A DNA stretch of 64,000 bases from Methanomicrobia archaeon. GTDB taxonomy: Archaea; Methanobacteriota_B; Thermococci; Methanofastidiosales; NM3. The translations under genes and the position numbers were made by a program. Of the stretch, positions 24,780 through 32,937 are shown in pieces. The notes under the pieces were generated by a model. That model did not search any database and was not told the origin of the DNA. It saw only the letters and a program-made list of their open reading frames with translations. The first letter of the stretch is position 1. The number at the start of each line of letters is the position of its first letter. The stretch is taken from assembly GCA_030603445.1 (NCBI GenBank), contig JAUVXU010000001.1:94713-158712 (forward strand). Direction: 5' to 3'.

Positions 24780-25958
24780 CTATTTAATTATTTGTATTTC
24801 CCATAGTTCAAAGTCGATGATCTTTGCATCAGGCAGTTTGCAATCTGTGATAATCTCTAAACACACAAGAATAGTGCATCCGGTTTTTAGGGATGTTGCA
24901 TCCTTTCCCCTCTTTAGAAGGTCCTTTTTTTCAGTAGCATAAATATGGGCTTGAATAATGCCAAAGGGCGCATCTAACTTTAGTATCTGGTGATTTCCCT
25001 TGAAGTAGATGTCATCTACTGTTGCCATAACAACCACTTTTTTCCCTTTTTCTAGCACAATATCATTATCTGGTCCCCTTGTTCTTTGCACCCCTATGGG
25101 TGCAGACGATGGAACATACAGCACAGTTTGATGGTAGTATTGCCTATACAATCCCCTGGCCGTTATAGTGTCATTTGGAAATACGTCTAGCCCGTTGGTA
25201 CTGTATACACACTTTGTTGCCGTGCCGTCATCTACCTCAAGCAAAATTCCTTTATAATATGATTTTACGGACTTAACAGTTCCTTGTATGAGATATGGCG
25301 TTCCTTCGTGCTGTACCTTGGATAGCGGAGTGATATCTGCTTCATGGATTGTAAGTTTTAGGGGTATGTTGGATATTTTTCCATGATCTTCCACAATCAG
25401 AACGAAACCTTCTACCATATCACCTATTTTTGGGGACAAGGTCGTTTCCAATTCTAAGTCGCCTACAGCTACTCCATTAGGGAGCATTGCCGTAACTTTA
25501 CCGTTTACTTGCAACACACTGCCAGCCTCATTTACAGTATAATAGGTTGCACGAGGCAGTGAATCATAGTCGCATGGGAGTATTTCTATATGATCACATT
25601 TTTCAATATCGAGGAAAAAGTGAGGCCAGTATTGGCGTAGATATTCTTGTTTCACACTGGAGAGGATGCCTTGGGCATATACCCAGTCTCCAAGTTCAGG
25701 GACTTGCGAAAGACATTCCTTAAGCCCGTAAAATAGAGGTATCTCAACTTCGTGATCCCCTTTTATTACTAAAAATAGATTGCCTTTAGACTCCAATTTT
25801 CTGGATACTACACCCTCCACAGACACGTAAGAACCCACATACGGAGCTAAAGGGCCCCGTGGTTTTATTGGCACGGTATTATCTGCTTCGAAGAAAAGGA
25901 ATCCGACCCCTGCAATGGAAAGTAGAATACTTAAAACAATTATTTTCCTGTCTTTCAT
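24780..25958 (-). CDS. Exported multi-OB-fold protein
   Basis: 392 residues. An N-terminal hydrophobic segment (5-23) suggests export or membrane anchoring. The rest appears to be several OB-fold units: SVEGVVSRKLESKGNLFLVI, VLQVNGKVTAMLPNGVAVGD, PYLIQGTVKSVKSYYKGILLE and VVVMATVDDIYFKGNHQIL each show the tOB/NirD-like strand-turn-strand pattern of archaeal OB proteins. Exported OB-fold proteins of this type are known from archaea but their ligand is not. It is divergent from the PAP2 gene and followed by a 44-residue gene. Confidence 0.65.
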   Translation of the reverse strand: MKDRKIIVLSILLSIAGVGFLFFEADNTVPIKPRGPLAPYVGSYVSVEGVVSRKLESKGNLFLVIKGDHEVEIPLFYGLKECLSQVPELGDWVYAQGILSSVKQEYLRQYWPHFFLDIEKCDHIEILPCDYDSLPRATYYTVNEAGSVLQVNGKVTAMLPNGVAVGDLELETTLSPKIGDMVEGFVLIVEDHGKISNIPLKLTIHEADITPLSKVQHEGTPYLIQGTVKSVKSYYKGILLEVDDGTATKCVYSTNGLDVFPNDTITARGLYRQYYHQTVLYVPSSAPIGVQRTRGPDNDIVLEKGKKVVVMATVDDIYFKGNHQILKLDAPFGIIQAHIYATEKKDLLKRGKDATSLKTGCTILVCLEIITDCKLPDAKIIDFELWEIQIIK

Positions 25959-26018
25959 AAATATAGGTCATTTGGCAGTAATAAAAATAAACGCTGATAC
26001 AAATTATATAATAAATGG

Positions 26019-26032
26019 AAAAATTTATAAAG
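26019..26032 (+). promoter_or_regulatory. TATA-type promoter of the PAP2 gene
   Basis: AAAAATTTATAAAG lies about 15-28 bases before the ATG at 26047. It sits downstream of the in-frame ATG at 25915, so the shorter start is the more likely one and the message should be nearly leaderless. Confidence 0.5.
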
Positions 26033-26046
26033 TGCATTTTCCCAAA

Positions 26047-26742
26047 ATGGGTATGGTATCCACGTTATCTAAGATGACGCATAACGTAATTGATGAGGCA
26101 AAAGAGTTCTTATCACATAATAAAAATAGAACCTATGTCATATTTACGACTATTTTTCTTATAGGATACCAGTCACTGCAATTCTTCATAGAACATCCAA
26201 AATGGTACATTACATTTTCTCCTGACCTTACCATTTGGCTGCAAAAGACATTCTCGACCCAGGCACTAGATCATATACTATCTTTTTATTATCCTGTGGG
26301 ATTTATTCTTTGCCTGATACTTTTGAATTATATGGTAATTAAGGAGGGCAAAAATGGATGGAAGTGGGGATATGCAATTCTTTGCTGCTGGATTGCACAT
26401 TTTATCATAGAGATGGTATATCCCGTCGCGCCGCCATTACGCTGGGATTCTGGGGCTCGGCCCATACGTCTTGAAGTGTTTCCTCTTTCTGATATATTAG
26501 TCAGCGTAAAATATGGTGGTCTACCCTCAGGCCACTTCGGGTACACATTTATCGGTTTCCTAATAGCACGCTATAAGTTCTTGCAAACGAAATCTAGTGC
26601 ATATAGGAAGTATATGCTATTCTTTTTAGTTAATCTCATACTCACAACTTTTGTTGTATTGTATCTTGGCGAGCACACGTGGGAGGACCTTGTAGCATCA
26701 GTATTGATATTTGGTGGAATATTTTGGATATTCTCGCGATAA
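26047..26742 (+). CDS. PAP2-superfamily phosphatase, membrane
   Basis: 231 residues from the ATG at 26047, chosen because a TATA box lies just upstream and the longer form would overlap the divergent OB-fold gene. Several hydrophobic helices are present. Catalytic motifs are GGLPSGHFGYTF (motif 2, His of PSGH) and LGEHTWEDL (motif 3, H-x3-D). A charged ARPIRLEVF stretch precedes motif 2. Such enzymes remove phosphate from lipid phosphates or prenyl pyrophosphates on the outer membrane face; the form resembles inositol-phosphoceramide-synthase-like PAP2 proteins. The substrate is inferred only as a lipid-linked phosphate. Confidence 0.8.
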   Translation: MGMVSTLSKMTHNVIDEAKEFLSHNKNRTYVIFTTIFLIGYQSLQFFIEHPKWYITFSPDLTIWLQKTFSTQALDHILSFYYPVGFILCLILLNYMVIKEGKNGWKWGYAILCCWIAHFIIEMVYPVAPPLRWDSGARPIRLEVFPLSDILVSVKYGGLPSGHFGYTFIGFLIARYKFLQTKSSAYRKYMLFFLVNLILTTFVVLYLGEHTWEDLVASVLIFGGIFWIFSR

Positions 26743-26774
26743 CTTTCAGAAGAGATTAGGCAATGCTCATAGTT

Positions 26775-27248
26775 TTACGGGTTGTAACGTTCTGCGATAG
26801 CTGTTGCAAAAGAGCGCTTTTTATATATTGCAGTCTTTTCTGATTTTATATAGTTCAATGCATCAGTTGGGCAGATGCTGCAACATTTTGGATCGCCGTC
26901 GCACAAATCGCATTTGAATATCTTATGGGTGTCCTTATCATATCCAATACATCCATAGGGACATGCAATCATACACATTTTACACCCTATGCAGTTGTCT
27001 TCAATAACAAGTATCCCTCCTGTGGCAGGATCTCGCCACAAGGCTTCGAATTTGCAGGCAACCATACAAGGAGCATCATCGCAATGGCTGCATACCACTG
27101 GCACGCTAACACCCTCTTCTGCCCATATGATGGCGTGTATGCGCGATTTAGAAGGATTGCAACACTTTTCGTGGTGCAAAGAGCACGCCAACTCACACAG
27201 CCTGCACCCGGTGCACTTCTCCACGTTAATTACAATGAGCTTATCCAT
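26775..27248 (-). CDS. Four-cluster ferredoxin subunit (HycB/CooF-like)
   Basis: 157 residues with four 4Fe-4S motifs: CTGCRLCELAC (residues 12-22), CSHCDDAPCMVAC, CIGCKMCMIACPYGC and CDLCDGDPKCCSICP. This is the DMSO-reductase/formate-dehydrogenase electron-transfer subunit pattern. It should relay electrons between redox enzymes in the cytoplasm. Its start overlaps the end of the FrhB-like gene by eight bases, so the two proteins are probably one complex. The stop is close to the convergent PAP2 gene. Confidence 0.9.
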   Translation of the reverse strand: MDKLIVINVEKCTGCRLCELACSLHHEKCCNPSKSRIHAIIWAEEGVSVPVVCSHCDDAPCMVACKFEALWRDPATGGILVIEDNCIGCKMCMIACPYGCIGYDKDTHKIFKCDLCDGDPKCCSICPTDALNYIKSEKTAIYKKRSFATAIAERYNP

Positions 27249-28215
27249 CCTTATTCCTCATGACCTTTTTTTCCTGCATAAAAAGAATATCCTTTAACAC
27301 TACTTTTTCATCTGCTACTATAAAATGTTTTTCTACTGCAGATTTAAACAGCGTCTCTGCTTCCTTGGTCCTTGCAATAACAGTAGTATACCCTTTCCCC
27401 GTTCCAACAGATCCAAATACAATATCACTCTTAAATGCACAAAAGTCCATACAGTAGTCACACCCCGGCACAACACATCCTTTCAATGATGAGAGTGATA
27501 TTTTTCGTTTCTCTCCGTTATCAAGGGTAAGTGTGAATCTTTTTGATATTTCCATTTTTTTTATCTCATCCATCTTGATGCCCCTTGCTTCAATAATGTC
27601 ACGCAGCGGCTCAAAGATGAAGTTCTTTGTACAAAAGAGCCCTACTTTGAGAGTTATTTCTGGCAAAAGGCCGTGTTTTTGTGCACTAGTGATGCCAGAC
27701 ATCTGGCATGGAAGACCTACAAATGCGATTTTATTGTGACGAAAGGGCAGAATGGATAGGGAGGATGTGGCGCTATATTTCGAACCTGCGGCAGTACGGG
27801 GTTCTTTTCCAAAAACGACATCTGGACGCCACTGTTTATCCCTAACATTTACTATACTATGTTTTGTGAGCGATTCAAGAAAAGCTGTGCACGCCCCTCC
27901 ATCCTGGCAATCCTGGCGCAGCGAATCATCTACAGCGCGGGCACGCCACACAGCAACTATATTTCCAATACCATCGTTTTTCTCCTGGTCCTGGATTGGG
28001 CAGGTATCAAGGCAAAGATTGCACACTTCGTCTGAATGGGTCTTCACGCCCAGGGAGTTAAGTGAAGCAGCCATAAGGGGATTGTAAGAGCGGCGTTCTC
28101 TGTTCTTAGGGCATACGGCAGCACACGTTCCACAACGGCAGCATTTGTTAGTGTCAACAATTTCTTTTTTAAGCCCCTGTTCATAGCCACATTGTGACAA
28201 TCCAACGCCATCCAT
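27241..28215 (-). CDS. F420 hydrogenase/dehydrogenase beta-subunit (FrhB) family protein
   Basis: 324 residues. An N-terminal 4Fe-4S motif (CCRCGTCAAVCPKN) is followed by LCLDTCPIQ, CQDGGACTAF, FVGLPCQMSG and CVVPGCDYCMDFCAFKSDIVFGS, the cysteine-rich FrhB C-terminal signature. Family members bind FAD and exchange hydride with coenzyme F420, coupling it to ferredoxin or enzyme-specific clusters. With the overlapping four-cluster ferredoxin this is probably an F420- or ferredoxin-linked oxidoreductase. No catalytic partner such as a formate dehydrogenase or hydrogenase subunit lies nearby, so the donor is unknown. Confidence 0.85.
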   Translation of the reverse strand: MDGVGLSQCGYEQGLKKEIVDTNKCCRCGTCAAVCPKNRERRSYNPLMAASLNSLGVKTHSDEVCNLCLDTCPIQDQEKNDGIGNIVAVWRARAVDDSLRQDCQDGGACTAFLESLTKHSIVNVRDKQWRPDVVFGKEPRTAAGSKYSATSSLSILPFRHNKIAFVGLPCQMSGITSAQKHGLLPEITLKVGLFCTKNFIFEPLRDIIEARGIKMDEIKKMEISKRFTLTLDNGEKRKISLSSLKGCVVPGCDYCMDFCAFKSDIVFGSVGTGKGYTTVIARTKEAETLFKSAVEKHFIVADEKVVLKDILFMQEKKVMRNKDG

Positions 28216-28239
28216 AACAAACCACTGTTAATTATTAGT

Positions 28240-28959
28240 TTATACCCGAACTAAACGCAGCTCCAGTCTTTTTCTTCCTCTTCCTTTGTTGATAGTTTTA
28301 AATATCTCTATCTTGCCTATTTCTTGGGTGTTATGCACATGCGTTCCGCCGCAGGCATCAATGTCAACACCCCCAACTTCTACCAAACGTATGTTTTTGA
28401 TAGAAGGAGGTATAAGGTCAAGACGCGTTATTTTTGGGTCAACTATTGCTATAGCATCTTCTCGTGTAACTTCCCGAACAGTAACTGCCATATTTTTTTC
28501 TATATGACTGTTAGTGTCCTCTTCTATCTTTTTTACAACCTCTTTATCGAGTCCTTCAAGCGTCAGGTCGATACGTGCCTTTTCCTGTGTTATCTGATTT
28601 CCAGTTATTGTTGCACCATACGTAGAATATGCCACTTTTGAGAGGATGTGAAGGGCGGTGTGGTATTTCATGTGGGTGTAGCGCCGCTCCCAGTCAAGTT
28701 TAAGCTTCACTTTGTCGCCTTCATGGATTTCTGATGTCCCTTCTTCTAGGAAGTGAACAATGTTTTCCCCTTCTTTTTTTACACTTTTCACAGTATATGA
28801 CGTCCCCTGTAGATTAATTGTCCCTGTGTCCGTATCCTGCCCGCCGCCAAGCGGGTAAAATATGGTCTTGTCAAGCACGACGCCTTCTGGAAAGACTTTA
28901 GTTACATAGACATCTGCTTTGGTCATATACGCATCCTTTAAGAAAAGCAGTTTGGTCAT
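28240..28959 (-). CDS. alaX: Alanyl-tRNA editing protein AlaX
   Basis: 239 residues, the AlaX-M size. The start MTKLLFLKDAY, a GGGQDTDTG segment, the HxxxH-type metal motif HTALHIL and the second motif CGGTHV (with ACGGTHVHN) are those of the AlaRS editing domain. It hydrolyses Ser- or Gly-tRNA(Ala) in trans, using zinc. It is divergent from the ubiquitin-like gene and follows the FrhB gene on the same strand by 24 bases. Confidence 0.92.
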   Translation of the reverse strand: MTKLLFLKDAYMTKADVYVTKVFPEGVVLDKTIFYPLGGGQDTDTGTINLQGTSYTVKSVKKEGENIVHFLEEGTSEIHEGDKVKLKLDWERRYTHMKYHTALHILSKVAYSTYGATITGNQITQEKARIDLTLEGLDKEVVKKIEEDTNSHIEKNMAVTVREVTREDAIAIVDPKITRLDLIPPSIKNIRLVEVGGVDIDACGGTHVHNTQEIGKIEIFKTINKGRGRKRLELRLVRV

Positions 28960-29054
28960 ATATTTAGGGAATCTTTTCTATCATTTAAGTTTTTGGCATA
29001 AAAATACAATTATAGACAACAATTATATATTTGGTAATTATATTCTGTGGTCAT

Positions 29055-29324
29055 ATGATTATCACAGTTTCATTCTTGGCACAATTAAGGGAAATTATTG
29101 GAAATAACAAGGTGGTACTGAATATGGATTCAGCCACAATAAGCGATGTAATTGCCTTGCTCGAAATAAAATATGGTAGTAAGATAGTTAATGAAATACT
29201 TGAAGATGGGAAATTAAGTGAACTTGTAGTTGTAATGCACAATGGCGATATAACATACGACTTAAAAGAAAAATTAGAGGATGGGGACGAAGTAACCTTC
29301 CTTCCCCCTGCTTTTGGCGGTTGA
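29055..29324 (+). CDS. MoaD/ThiS-family ubiquitin-like protein (SAMP-like), diglycine end
   Basis: 89 residues from the ATG at 29055, which yields the family opening MIITVSFLAQLREI; the ATG at 29031 adds an unconserved tail. The beta-grasp signature VVMHNGDITYDL and EDGDEVTFLPPAFGG ends in Gly-Gly, required for adenylation and thiocarboxylate or protein conjugation. It may supply sulfur for molybdopterin or thio-tRNA or act as a protein modifier; no MoaE or E1 partner is adjacent. Its stop abuts the convergent inositol synthase stop with no gap. Confidence 0.88.
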   Translation: MIITVSFLAQLREIIGNNKVVLNMDSATISDVIALLEIKYGSKIVNEILEDGKLSELVVVMHNGDITYDLKEKLEDGDEVTFLPPAFGG

Positions 29325-30401
29325 TTACCTTTCCCTTTCTCCGCGGATAAACTCTTCTACCATATCTTTGCACACATCGTCTGGGAATTGTTGTGGTGGA
29401 TGTTTGAAAGAGTATGATGATATTGATATTAATTGGCCGGCAATGCCGCGATCAATACCAATTTTTGTTGCACGAACAGCATCAATCATTACACCTGCGG
29501 AGTTTGGAGAGTCCTCAACGGACAGCTTGAGGTCAAGCTCAAAATTCACATCCCCAAACTTCTTTCCAGTCATCTTTATGTAACACACTTTATTGTCTTT
29601 TAGGAATGAGACATAGTCTGATGGACCAATTCTTAGCGGCACTTTGTATGGAACAAGGGATTGGACCGCTTCTGTTTTAGATATTCTCTTTGAGACTAGG
29701 CGCTCTTCTTCTTGCATGTTGTAAAAGTCGGTGTTGCCGCCTATGTTAAGCTGGTAGGAATCAACGATCTCAGCTCCCCTGTCAATGAAAAGCCGTGAGA
29801 GCACGCGATGAAGGATAGTTGCACCTACCTGTGACTTTATATCGTCACCTGCACACGGGATCCCTGCTTTCTTGAATTTGTTTGCCCATTCATCTGTTGA
29901 GCAGATGAACTCTGGCATTGCGTTTATGAATGCGGTCCCTGATTTGATGCACTCACTTGCATAGAACCTGGCTGCATCTGCAGAACCTACTGGCATATAC
30001 GACAGCAAAACGTCAGCGTTTGCGTCTTCTAGAGTCTTGGCTACATCCACTGTTTTTGCGCTCTTGTCAACGGGTATAACCTCTGAGAGCCTTTTCCCTA
30101 TGCCATCTAGAACAGGGGCCCGTTCAACAGTTATATTGGTTTTCGGGCCGTCTGAAAACTTCTTTGTACAGTTTTCGCCAGCAAATATTGCCTCCTCAAG
30201 CGGAAGGCCTATCTTTCTATTATCAACATCAAAAGCGGCTACAAGCTCTATATCTGATATTTTATAGTCGCCAAATACATTATGCATCAGTCCCGGAACG
30301 AGTTTATCTTTCTCATCTACGTCTTTGTAATATTCTAAACCCTGAATAAGTGAAGATGCACAGTTACCGATACCTGCAATAGCAAGCCTTATTTTACTCA
30401 T
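29325..30401 (-). CDS. ino1: myo-Inositol-1-phosphate synthase
   Basis: 358 residues, the short archaeal type. The NAD-binding start RLAIAGIGNCASSLIQGLEY, SYMPVGSADAARFYA, DDIKSQVGATILHRVL and LNIGGNTDFYNM are the family blocks. It converts glucose 6-phosphate to inositol 1-phosphate using NAD. With the CDP-alcohol transferase at 15567 it supplies archaetidylinositol lipids. The gene converges on the ubiquitin-like gene, stop codon to stop codon. Confidence 0.95.
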   Translation of the reverse strand: MSKIRLAIAGIGNCASSLIQGLEYYKDVDEKDKLVPGLMHNVFGDYKISDIELVAAFDVDNRKIGLPLEEAIFAGENCTKKFSDGPKTNITVERAPVLDGIGKRLSEVIPVDKSAKTVDVAKTLEDANADVLLSYMPVGSADAARFYASECIKSGTAFINAMPEFICSTDEWANKFKKAGIPCAGDDIKSQVGATILHRVLSRLFIDRGAEIVDSYQLNIGGNTDFYNMQEEERLVSKRISKTEAVQSLVPYKVPLRIGPSDYVSFLKDNKVCYIKMTGKKFGDVNFELDLKLSVEDSPNSAGVMIDAVRATKIGIDRGIAGQLISISSYSFKHPPQQFPDDVCKDMVEEFIRGERER

Positions 30402-30553
30402 ACCATCACCTCTTTCTTTTTCAAGCTAAGTTATTTATATATTTTATGGTTATAAAATAGTTCATGAACGATTATTTCATGTGTACTGGCTTTTGCGGCT
30501 TATAGGATGAGGTAAGTACACGGGCATTGTTCCCCCCCTACTTAAAAGGCAAA

Positions 30554-30571
30554 AACCATAAACTTTAAAAG
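30554..30571 (+). promoter_or_regulatory. tRNA-His promoter box
   Basis: AACCATAAACTTTAAAAG, identical over 18 bases to the box before tRNA-Lys. It contains a TTTAAAAG TATA element and ends 30 bases before the tRNA. Shared identity outside the genes supports a real promoter. Confidence 0.75.
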
Positions 30572-30601
30572 CATATCATTTGTTGTAGGTACTGTTTTAA
30601 T

Positions 30602-30679
30602 GGCCGGGGTAGGGTAGCATGGTTATCCTAAAGGACTGTGGATCCTTTGACTCGGGTTCAAATCTCGGCCCTGGCCCCA
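30602..30679 (+). tRNA. tRNA-His (GTG), with encoded G-1 and CCA
   Basis: Cloverleaf folds fully: acceptor GCCGGGG pairs with CCCTGGC with one G-U. The anticodon loop CTGTGGA holds GTG on an AAGGA/TCCTT stem, and the T arm carries TTCAAAT. The extra 5' G at 30602 faces C73, the identity pair of tRNA-His. The 3' CCA is in the DNA. No intron. Confidence 0.95.
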
Positions 30680-30741
30680 TTATTCTTACTAAGTTTATTT
30701 TATCATAGTGGCGCCTTGTTTTAATTTATATTAATAATCTA

Positions 30742-30759
30742 AACCATAAACTTTAAAAG
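30742..30759 (+). promoter_or_regulatory. tRNA-Lys promoter box
   Basis: Exact 18-base copy of the tRNA-His promoter box, ending 21 bases before the tRNA-Lys. TATA core TTTAAAAG. Confidence 0.75.
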
Positions 30760-30780
30760 GAAAACATTTGAAGGAAAAAC

Positions 30781-30854
30781 GGGCCGTTGGCTTAGTCTGG
30801 TAGAGCAATGGACTCTTAATCCATCGGTCGGGGGTTCGAATCCCTCACGGCCCG
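30781..30854 (+). tRNA. tRNA-Lys (CTT)
   Basis: Acceptor GGGCCGT pairs with ACGGCCC, discriminator G. Anticodon loop CTCTTAA presents CTT on an ATGGA/TCCAT stem. The T arm is GGGGG-TTCGAAT-CCCTC. CCA is not encoded (CTT follows the discriminator), so Cca must add it. No intron. Confidence 0.95.
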
Positions 30855-30923
30855 CTTTAATAATTTCTTAATATGCTTATATTTCCAAAAGGTTTATTTT
30901 CTTCAACACACCTACTTTTTTTC

Positions 30924-31769
30924 ATGGAAGATAAGCATGTAATCGAAACTATGGGTATGACAAGAGTTGTCATTAAGAATGGTAGAGTGGTTTCGGTTGG
31001 CGAACCAAAGCTTAGATATTGTCCTCTTTTCCACAAGCATCGTGGCATTAAGAGAATAGATAAGGGCTCTGTTAAGAAGAACATAGAGCAACGAATCCGT
31101 GAATTTGGACTATTTACTGCCGACAGGGACATTGAACAGGAAGCTTTTGTTGGGTTTGGGGCATCTGAGGTATTCATGACAGCATTGCGATGCAACATGT
31201 TAGATTCTGTTGTGAGCGTATGTGACGGGGCAGGTACCGTTGTTACTTCCAATCCTGCGCTAGTACAAGGCATTGGGGCGCGCCTCTCAGGGCTTATGAG
31301 CACTTCCCCAATAAAAAGGCTTATTGAGAGAATAGAGGACGCCTCAGGGCATGTGCTTTATTCGGACAATGCAAAGATAGACCAGATAGAAGGGGTAAAA
31401 TGGGCAATAGAACAGGGGTTTAGGAACATTGGGGTGACCCTTACTTCTTTAAAGGATGCGAAAGCGTGCAAATGTTTGGAATCAGAAGGCGTTCGCGTCA
31501 TTACTTTCATCGTACACGCTTCGGAGTTGTCATTTAAAGGTAATATTGATCACTGCGACCTTGTCACATCATGCGCCTCAAAGGCGTTAAGGTCACAACT
31601 AAATGGAAAAGCATGCTTACAGGCTGGAAAATCTATACCCATATTTGCACTAAGCCAATTTGGGAAGGAACTACTACTGGAACGGGCCAAGGAAATAAAA
31701 ACACCTATACTGATGTTTTCCTCAGAACTTCCGGTATGCACCGCCCCTCACCCAGAACCTTTGTTATAG
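30924..31769 (+). CDS. Methanogenesis marker protein 8 (DUF2099)
   Basis: 281 residues from the ATG at 30924 (MEDKHVIETMG); an upstream ATG adds 17 unconserved residues. Strong DUF2099 blocks: TRVVIKNGRVVSVGEPKLRY, CPLFHKHRGI, VVSVCDGAGTVVTSNPALVQ and GLMSTSPIKRLIERIE. The family occurs almost only in methanogens and their relatives and is of unknown function; links to methyl-coenzyme M reductase maturation have been proposed. It stands alone after two tRNAs. A promoter-like ATATTT run precedes it. Confidence 0.88.
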   Translation: MEDKHVIETMGMTRVVIKNGRVVSVGEPKLRYCPLFHKHRGIKRIDKGSVKKNIEQRIREFGLFTADRDIEQEAFVGFGASEVFMTALRCNMLDSVVSVCDGAGTVVTSNPALVQGIGARLSGLMSTSPIKRLIERIEDASGHVLYSDNAKIDQIEGVKWAIEQGFRNIGVTLTSLKDAKACKCLESEGVRVITFIVHASELSFKGNIDHCDLVTSCASKALRSQLNGKACLQAGKSIPIFALSQFGKELLLERAKEIKTPILMFSSELPVCTAPHPEPLL

Positions 31770-31880
31770 GTGATAAAAAATGCTAATAGATGCAAATGAG
31801 AAGGGTCCTGAATTGGCACATGTTGAAGATTCTTTTATATAAATATGGTAAAAATAAGAAATAAAGAGAAAAGAAAGAAT

Positions 31881-32342
31881 CTAAATTCCTTTTGCTTTCT
31901 CAACAAGATCTGTTGCAGACTTCTTTGATATTCCTTTTACTTTTACTAGATCTTCAATGTCTGCTTTACATATATCACTTATATAATTGTAACCAGCCTC
32001 TTTGAGGCGTTCTGCGGTCTTTGGCCCAATGCCTGGTATCTTTTCTAGAGGAATATTTATCTCCTCAGGCTTAGCTTTAGATTTCGGTGCTTTCTTTGCA
32101 ACTGGTTTTTTCTTTGGAGTTGGAGTTTCTTCTTCAGGACCCTCAAGCTGGCTCATGATGCTTACAAGCGCCTCGACATTCTCATCATGCAGGCTTTTTC
32201 GCATCATATCAACTGGAAGCCCTATCCAGAGGGCATCATCAATATTGAGGCCGGATGCATTGAGCTCCTTACGGGAAAATCCCCTTCCTCTTCTTTTCAC
32301 ATTCTTATTTTGATAAGCAATACGCACTTTTGGTTCTATCAT
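31881..32342 (-). CDS. eL13-like domain fused to helix-hairpin-helix domain
   Basis: 153 residues. Residues 16-66 (KRRGRGFSRKELNASGL, GLPVDMMRKSLHDENVEAL) look like ribosomal protein eL13, with the GRGFS motif and R-K-S-x-x-E-N-V-E pattern. A Lys/Pro/Ala linker (70-92) leads to a pair of helix-hairpin-helix motifs (IPGIGPKTAERLKEAG at 102-117 and KVKGISKKSATDLVEKA at 134-150) that bind nucleic acid. A good ribosome-binding site (AGGTGAT, 32345-32351) and a TATA box (about 32375-32390) serve it. It may be a ribosomal protein with an added RNA/DNA-binding tail or a separate RNA-binding protein. Confidence 0.7.
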   Translation of the reverse strand: MIEPKVRIAYQNKNVKRRGRGFSRKELNASGLNIDDALWIGLPVDMMRKSLHDENVEALVSIMSQLEGPEEETPTPKKKPVAKKAPKSKAKPEEINIPLEKIPGIGPKTAERLKEAGYNYISDICKADIEDLVKVKGISKKSATDLVEKAKGI

Positions 32343-32478
32343 ATTATCACCTGAATATTTGATTTAAAAGTAAGGTTGTTTATATATTTTTCTTATATTT
32401 TTTAAAAAAGAGGACAATTCATCAAAATTCGGGCATTAAACTATATTATTTTTAAATGATGCATAACAAGATTATGCT

Positions 32479-32937
32479 ATGAAGGCACGAACAGTATACG
32501 CTTTAGCCCTTTTGTTCGAGATTATCTGGCTATGTGGTATTTTGGCTGCCCCATATATGGAATCAATCGGATTGGAGGGAGTTTCCACGGGAGTGTATAA
32601 ATCATACGCTTCTGTCTGCCACCAGCGAGCTGAGCGATCTTTTTTCATATTCGGTGAAAAGATGGCAGTTTGTGCCCGTTGTTTTGGTATCTACGCAGGT
32701 TTCTTGGTAGGCACCGTGGCATACGCATTGTATAGGAAATTAGAAAACAAAAAAATGCCAGATTACAAGGTGGTCTTACTAGCTCTTCTGCCACTTGCAA
32801 TAGACGGCATAACACAACTTCTTGGTTTTCGTGAAAGCACGAACATGCTGCGCCTTGTAACTGGGATGTTGTTTGGGATAATTTTTATGCAGTACTTTAT
32901 GCCATTGGCTGTGGTCCGCTTGGGGGAACGCCCGTAA
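32479..32937 (+). CDS. DUF2085 membrane protein
   Basis: 152 residues with about four hydrophobic helices. The DUF2085 cysteine motifs are clear: YASVCHQRAERSFF and MAVCARCFGIYAGF. The family is of unknown function, widespread in archaea and bacteria, and the cysteines may bind a metal. It converges on the membrane protein at 32897 with 41 bases of overlap. Confidence 0.8.
   Translation: MKARTVYALALLFEIIWLCGILAAPYMESIGLEGVSTGVYKSYASVCHQRAERSFFIFGEKMAVCARCFGIYAGFLVGTVAYALYRKLENKKMPDYKVVLLALLPLAIDGITQLLGFRESTNMLRLVTGMLFGIIFMQYFMPLAVVRLGERP

Noticed and set aside
31781-31843. 20-residue frame after methanogenesis marker 8 (MLIDANEKGP...)
   Set aside because: Very short, no ribosome-binding site clearly its own, and no partner; could be chance.
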